A DNA stretch of 11,427 bases, from NCBI GenBank assembly GCA_024684665.1, contig JAIKWN010000204.1, forward strand, positions 1 to 11,427. The letters run 5' to 3'. The notes beneath the pieces were generated by a model. That model saw only the letters and a list, made by a program, of their open reading frames with translations. It was not told the origin of the DNA and ran no database searches. Position numbers and translations under genes: made by a program. Positions 7,045 through 11,427 of this stretch are shown one piece after another (within the stretch, counting starts at the first letter, position 1; the number at the start of each line of letters is the position of its first letter). Source of the stretch: Clostridiales bacterium (GTDB lineage Bacteria > Bacillota_A > Clostridia > Christensenellales > Aristaeellaceae).

Positions 7045-7149
7045 TCTGTGCCATAGACAGCCGGTCACGCTTGCGTGATAATGAGAAATCGCCGGCCGAG
7101 GCGCGAGAAGGCAATGATTTATGCCCTTGCGCCATGCGCAGGGGCTTTT
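7045..7149 (+). ncRNA. L10 (rplJL) autoregulatory leader RNA
   Basis: The leader carries the usual features of the Firmicutes L10 leader: a CATAGACAGCCGG segment, a hairpin TCACGC-TT-GCGTGA (7065-7078), then GCCGGCCGAGGCG. CCGG near 7061 can pair with CCGG near 7092 to close a helix with a kink-turn-like junction. Free L10-L12 complex binds this RNA and lowers synthesis of its own operon; in Bacillus subtilis this works through transcription attenuation. A downstream helix, GGCGC (7100-7104) with GCGCC (7129-7133), uses bases also needed by the terminator at 7123-7149, so the two are mutually exclusive. The ends of the element are approximate. Confidence 0.82.
7123..7149 (+). terminator. Attenuator terminator in the rplJL leader
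   Basis: A 10-base stem pairs GCCCTTGCGC (7123-7132) with GCGCAGGGGC (7136-7145), one pair being T-G, around a CAT loop, and is followed by TTTT and then CCTTT. The 5' arm overlaps the 3' arms of the alternative helix (TGCCCTT and GCGCC pairing with AAGGCA and GGCGC at 7100-7113). That is the layout expected of a terminator/antiterminator switch controlled by L10. Confidence 0.72.
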
Positions 7150-7187
7150 CCTTTCCAAAGAAAATCGGAAAGGAGGAAATACATCCT

Positions 7188-7712
7188 ATGTCCGCGAATC
7201 TGGAAGCCAAAAAGGCCGTTGTTGCCCAAATCGAGGAGAAGATCGAGAAGGCGCAGTCCATCACGATCGTCGAATACAAGGCACTGACGGTTGAAGCCAT
7301 CACAGCTCTGCGTGCGAAATGCCGCGCTGCCGGCGTTGACTATTGCGTGCTGAAGAACACGATGGTGCGCCGTGCGATGGCTAACAAGGGCATCGAGCTG
7401 GATAAGAGCTTGCTGGAGGGTTCAAACGCCTATATTTTCAGCAACAACGATCCGATTTCCGGCCCGAAGCTGGTGAAGGAATTCATCAGCGCTGCCGAGA
7501 AAGACAAGAAAGTCTCGGCGCTTACGATCAAGGGCGGTTACATGGACGGCGCCGCGCAGAGCGTCGAAGATATCAAGGCTCTTGCCGATATCCTGCCGCG
7601 CGAGCAGCTGATCGCCAAGATCATGGGCGCGCTCAATTCGCAGGCCACCGCTCTGGCTCTCGTTATCAAGGCAATCGCCGAGAAGAAGGCCGAGGGCGCC
7701 GCACAGGAGTAA
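7188..7712 (+). CDS. rplJ: 50S ribosomal protein L10
   Basis: L10 (uL10) forms the base of the ribosomal stalk. It binds 23S rRNA near the GTPase-associated centre with its N-terminal domain and carries L7/L12 dimers on its C-terminal helix. 174 residues, normal length. Recognisable parts are the N-terminal helix (EAKKAVVAQIEEKIEKAQS), VEYKALTVEAITALR, the YCVLKNTMVRRAM segment typical of the rRNA-binding face, and the alanine-rich C-terminal helix (ALALVIKAIAEKKAEGA). ATG at 7188 is chosen because AGGAGG lies at 7171-7176, an 11-base gap that is slightly long, and because conserved L10 sequence begins there; an upstream ATG at 7071 lies inside the leader RNA. It is co-transcribed with rplL and controlled by its own leader. 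Confidence 0.97.
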   Translation: MSANLEAKKAVVAQIEEKIEKAQSITIVEYKALTVEAITALRAKCRAAGVDYCVLKNTMVRRAMANKGIELDKSLLEGSNAYIFSNNDPISGPKLVKEFISAAEKDKKVSALTIKGGYMDGAAQSVEDIKALADILPREQLIAKIMGALNSQATALALVIKAIAEKKAEGAAQE

Positions 7713-7788
7713 TCCTGCAAAGTACGGCCGCATAAGACCAGACAAACAAGAAATCAACTGACCCGAAATAATAATGGAGGATAGCATC

Positions 7789-8160
7789 ATGGAAATCAAT
7801 GAGATCGTATCCGCGATTGAGAATCTTACCCTGCTGCAGGCGAGCGAGCTCGTCAAGGCACTGGAAGAGAAGTTCGGCGTTACCGCCGCCGCCCCCGTGG
7901 CTGCTGCCGGCCCCGCTGCCGCCGCTGCCGCTGTCGAAGAGAAGACCGAGTTTGACGTAGTCCTGACCGGCTTTGATGCCGCGAAGAAGGTCGCCGTCAT
8001 CAAGGCTGTCCGCGAAGTCGTTTCCGGCCTGGGCCTGAAGGAAGCGAAGGACATGGTCGAGGGCGCGCCCAAGACCCTGAAGGAAGCTGTTTCCAAGGAC
8101 GAAGCCGAGGCCGTCAAGAAGAAGATGACCGAAGCCGGCGCTACCGTCGAAATCAAGTAA
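7789..8160 (+). CDS. rplL: 50S ribosomal protein L7/L12
   Basis: L7/L12 (bL12) is the multi-copy stalk protein that recruits and stimulates the translational GTPases. 123 residues. The N-terminal dimerisation helices (about 1-30) include [18 protein letters not shown], the flexible hinge is rich in Ala and Pro (32-50), and the C-terminal factor-binding domain (51-123) shows [36 protein letters not shown] and a final [12 protein letters not shown] at 7789 is chosen because GGAGG (7776-7780) lies 8 bases upstream; the in-frame ATG at 7774 overlaps that site and would add five atypical residues. It follows rplJ by 76 bases and ends 9 bases before a strong terminator. No rpoB follows, unlike the usual bacterial order. 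Confidence 0.97.
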   Translation: MEINEIVSAIENLTLLQASELVKALEEKFGVTAAAPVAAAGPAAAAAAVEEKTEFDVVLTGFDAAKKVAVIKAVREVVSGLGLKEAKDMVEGAPKTLKEAVSKDEAEAVKKKMTEAGATVEIK

Positions 8161-8169
8161 TTCCGCATA

Positions 8170-8203
8170 AAAGATGCCTTTCCGACGAAGGGCATCTTTT
8201 TTT
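8170..8203 (+). terminator. Rho-independent terminator of rplJL
   Basis: AAAGATGCCTTTC pairs with GAAGGGCATCTTT (13 pairs, one of them T-G) around a CGAC loop, and the T-run continues to 8203. It begins 9 bases after the rplL stop and closes the two-gene operon. Confidence 0.92.
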
Positions 8204-8255
8204 ATACAGAAATTGATTTTTCTGATCTTCGGGACACATTTTTGCCATAAATCTG

Positions 8256-8264
8256 TGGTATACT
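8256..8264 (+). promoter_or_regulatory. Extended -10 promoter of the beta-helix gene
   Basis: TGG-TATACT at 8256-8264 is an extended -10 element. No good -35 lies 17 bases upstream, which extended -10 promoters can tolerate. The start would fall near 8271, about 54 bases before the chosen ATG. Lying after the rplJL terminator, it makes the beta-helix gene an independent unit. Confidence 0.6.
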
Positions 8265-8324
8265 GAAAACGCTCGATGTAAAAGAATCCGCTGTGTACAG
8301 ATGAGGCAAGGAGGAAACAGTTAT

Positions 8325-9788
8325 ATGAGACCGCTGAAGAAGGCACTGTGTGTGGGTTTAGCCCTTTGTCTGCTGTTTTCTGCTGCCGCTTTGGCCGAGC
8401 CTCCCGCAATGCCGGATGGTCAGCCTCCGCAGATGACCGGCGGTTTTTCGGATGGGATGGGAGGACCGGGCATGGGCGGCCCCGGAGGCGGTGGCAGCAA
8501 GCCCGAGAGCTATGACGCGCTGTGGTCCTACAGCTTGAATGAGGAACTCGAAGGTGAAGAGTTCGAATCCACAGGAAAGGATGAAAATGCCATTCTTGTG
8601 ACGGGCGGTAACGTAACGGTTTCTGAATCGTCAATCAGCCGCAATTCCGGTGACAGCACCGGGGGTGACAGCGCCAGTTTCTACGGCGTTGGCGCAGCGG
8701 TGCTCGTCACGGGGGGAAGCGTGACGGTAGAAGACTGTGAGATCGAAACGGACGCGAAAGGCGGAGCGGGCGTCTTTGCCTACGGGGACGGCATAGCGGT
8801 CGTCAAGGATACGGACATTGTTACCGAGAAGGATACATCCGGCGGAATCCACGTTGCGGGCGGCGGAACGCTGTACGCATCTGAACTGACGGTTACCACG
8901 AACGGCGAAAGCTCCGCTGCGATCCGCTCCGACCGCGGCAGCGGTACTATGATTGTGGACGGAGGCAGTTATACCTCGAACGGCTCCGGCTCGCCCGCCG
9001 TGTATGTTACGGCGGATATCATGATCCATGATGCGCAGCTGATGGCGACGGGTTCCGAGGCGCTCTGCTTGGAAGGTCTCAATTCCGTCCGTCTGTACGA
9101 TTGCATCCTTTCGGGTGATATGCCGGATCTTCCGCAAAATGACAATACCTGGACGGTCATCCTCTATCAGAGTATGTCCGGCGACGCTGAAATCGGCAAA
9201 GGTCGCTTTGAGATGGAAAACGGGACGCTGATCGCAGGAAACGGAGGCGTCTTTTATACCACGAATACCGAAAGCGAATTCGTCCTTTCGAATGTACTGA
9301 TCGAAGCCGTGGAATATGGGGCATATCTCCTGCGCTGTACGGGGAACACGAACCAGCGCGGATGGGGCGCCCCCGGGGCAAACGGCGCAATCTGTACTTT
9401 CACCGGGATTGCTCAGGCGATGAACGGCGACGTGATCTGGGACAGCATCTCAAACCTCAGGATGTATCTGACGGAGGGGAGCGTGCTGTCAGGCGCATTC
9501 GTCAACGATGAAAGCTGCGCGGGAAACGGAGGGGACGGAACCTGTACGCTGATCATCGACGAGGATTCGGCCTGGATCGTGACGGGAAACAGCACCCTCA
9601 CAACGCTCTGCTGTGCTGGCGAGATCTACGATGAGGCAGGCAACTTGGTTCGCATCGTCTCGCCGGAGGGGATTGTTTTTGAGGAAGGCACGAGTGAGTA
9701 CACGGTAACCGTCCGGGATTACACGGAAACCGCCGACATTTCCGGGGCCGGAGTGGCGACCGAATGGAATGATGATTTCGAACTCTGA
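8325..9788 (+). CDS. Secreted right-handed parallel beta-helix protein, function unknown
   Basis: 487 residues. ATG at 8325 is chosen: AAGGAGG lies 10 bases upstream and a clear signal peptide follows (MRPLKKALCVGLALCLLF..., cut after ALA at 24). An ATG at 8301 has no binding site. After cleavage comes a Pro/Gly/Met-rich linker (about 25-60), then repeated short strands of the form AILVTGGNVTV / AVLVTGGSVTV / GIHVAGGGTLY, as expected of beta-helix rungs, to about residue 300, and a C-terminal part to 487. SSAAIRSDRGSG (196-207) and YQSMSGDAE (281-289) look like signatures I recall from clostridial and methanogen adhesin-like beta-helix proteins; I have not checked this. The mature part has about nine cysteines, including a CC pair, which is many for a secreted protein of an anaerobe. 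There is no sortase motif, C-terminal membrane helix or lipobox, so it is either released or held non-covalently. Polysaccharide binding or adhesion is a guess. Confidence 0.8.
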   Translation: MRPLKKALCVGLALCLLFSAAALAEPPAMPDGQPPQMTGGFSDGMGGPGMGGPGGGGSKPESYDALWSYSLNEELEGEEFESTGKDENAILVTGGNVTVSESSISRNSGDSTGGDSASFYGVGAAVLVTGGSVTVEDCEIETDAKGGAGVFAYGDGIAVVKDTDIVTEKDTSGGIHVAGGGTLYASELTVTTNGESSAAIRSDRGSGTMIVDGGSYTSNGSGSPAVYVTADIMIHDAQLMATGSEALCLEGLNSVRLYDCILSGDMPDLPQNDNTWTVILYQSMSGDAEIGKGRFEMENGTLIAGNGGVFYTTNTESEFVLSNVLIEAVEYGAYLLRCTGNTNQRGWGAPGANGAICTFTGIAQAMNGDVIWDSISNLRMYLTEGSVLSGAFVNDESCAGNGGDGTCTLIIDEDSAWIVTGNSTLTTLCCAGEIYDEAGNLVRIVSPEGIVFEEGTSEYTVTVRDYTETADISGAGVATEWNDDFEL

Positions 9789-9799
9789 ACCGAATGAAT

Positions 9800-9857
9800 A
9801 AAAATGCTCCCGTCTGAACGCTGCAGCAACGCTGCAGGCCGAGGCGGGAGCATTTTT
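9800..9857. terminator. Bidirectional terminator between convergent genes
   Basis: AAAAATGCTCCCG (9800-9812) pairs perfectly with CGGGAGCATTTTT (9845-9857), and the stem extends by three more pairs (9813-9815 with 9842-9844, one G-T). Both strands end in a T-run, so it serves the beta-helix gene (stop 9788) and the histidine kinase gene (stop 9871). The apical region contains a tandem copy of AACGCTGCAG (9817-9826 and 9828-9837). Confidence 0.87.
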
Positions 9858-9870
9858 GTTTCGCTTTCTG

Positions 9871-11427
<1,557 letters not shown>

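Noticed and set aside
7071..7187. Upstream extension of L10 or a leader peptide
   Set aside because: The segment is the structured L10 leader RNA. Its translation is not L10-like, and AGGAGG lies before ATG 7188.
8325..8400. Lipoprotein signal in the beta-helix protein (LALC)
   Set aside because: The residue before Cys is Leu, which does not fit a lipobox, and a normal ALA cleavage site follows.
7666..8634. 322-codon minus-strand frame across the end of rplJ, rplL, the terminator and the start of the beta-helix gene
   Set aside because: It crosses a strong terminator and two certain genes, and its Gly/Ser stretch is the reverse of the L7/L12 alanine hinge.

Overview
The window looks like chromosomal DNA of a GC-rich Gram-positive anaerobe, most likely a gut or rumen clostridium (class Clostridia; a Christensenellales-type lineage is a guess). 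The support is: strong AGGAGG-type ribosome binding sites, GTG starts, a Firmicutes-type L10 leader with an attenuator, a YfhO-family membrane protein, a secreted protein with a sortase-like tail, and a GH13 alpha-glucosidase that reads like clostridial members. I see no mobile element, CRISPR array, tRNA or rRNA. All genes have intact frames; the first and last run off the window.

Left third (1-4731, minus strand): trpS, a YfhO-type polytopic membrane protein and a GH13 alpha-glucosidase lie head to tail with gaps of 13 and 20 bases. They probably form one operon read from a promoter at 4774-4802. trpS has a leader of only about 36 bases, so there is no T-box. The operon continues beyond base 1.

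Centre (4732-8203): a divergent intergenic region holds the trpS promoter, operator-like repeats and a structured leader for a plus-strand gene. That gene encodes a 643-residue surface protein with pilin/Cna-B-like beta domains and a C-terminal VPSTG sorting-like signal. Next comes rplJ-rplL (L10 and L7/L12) with its own near-consensus promoter, an L10 leader with attenuator, and a strong terminator. The pair stands apart from its usual neighbours rplK-rplA and rpoB-rpoC.

Right third (8204-11427): a secreted right-handed beta-helix protein has its own extended -10 promoter. A bidirectional terminator separates it from a convergent minus-strand hybrid histidine kinase with two receiver domains, cut by the right edge of the window.

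Taken together, this is housekeeping translation genes (trpS, rplJL) interleaved with cell-surface genes (YfhO, pilin-like protein, beta-helix protein). I did not find a clear new multi-gene system. The most notable items are the pilin-like protein whose domains appear to lack isopeptide-forming lysines, its hairpin-rich leader, and the functionally uncharacterised beta-helix protein.
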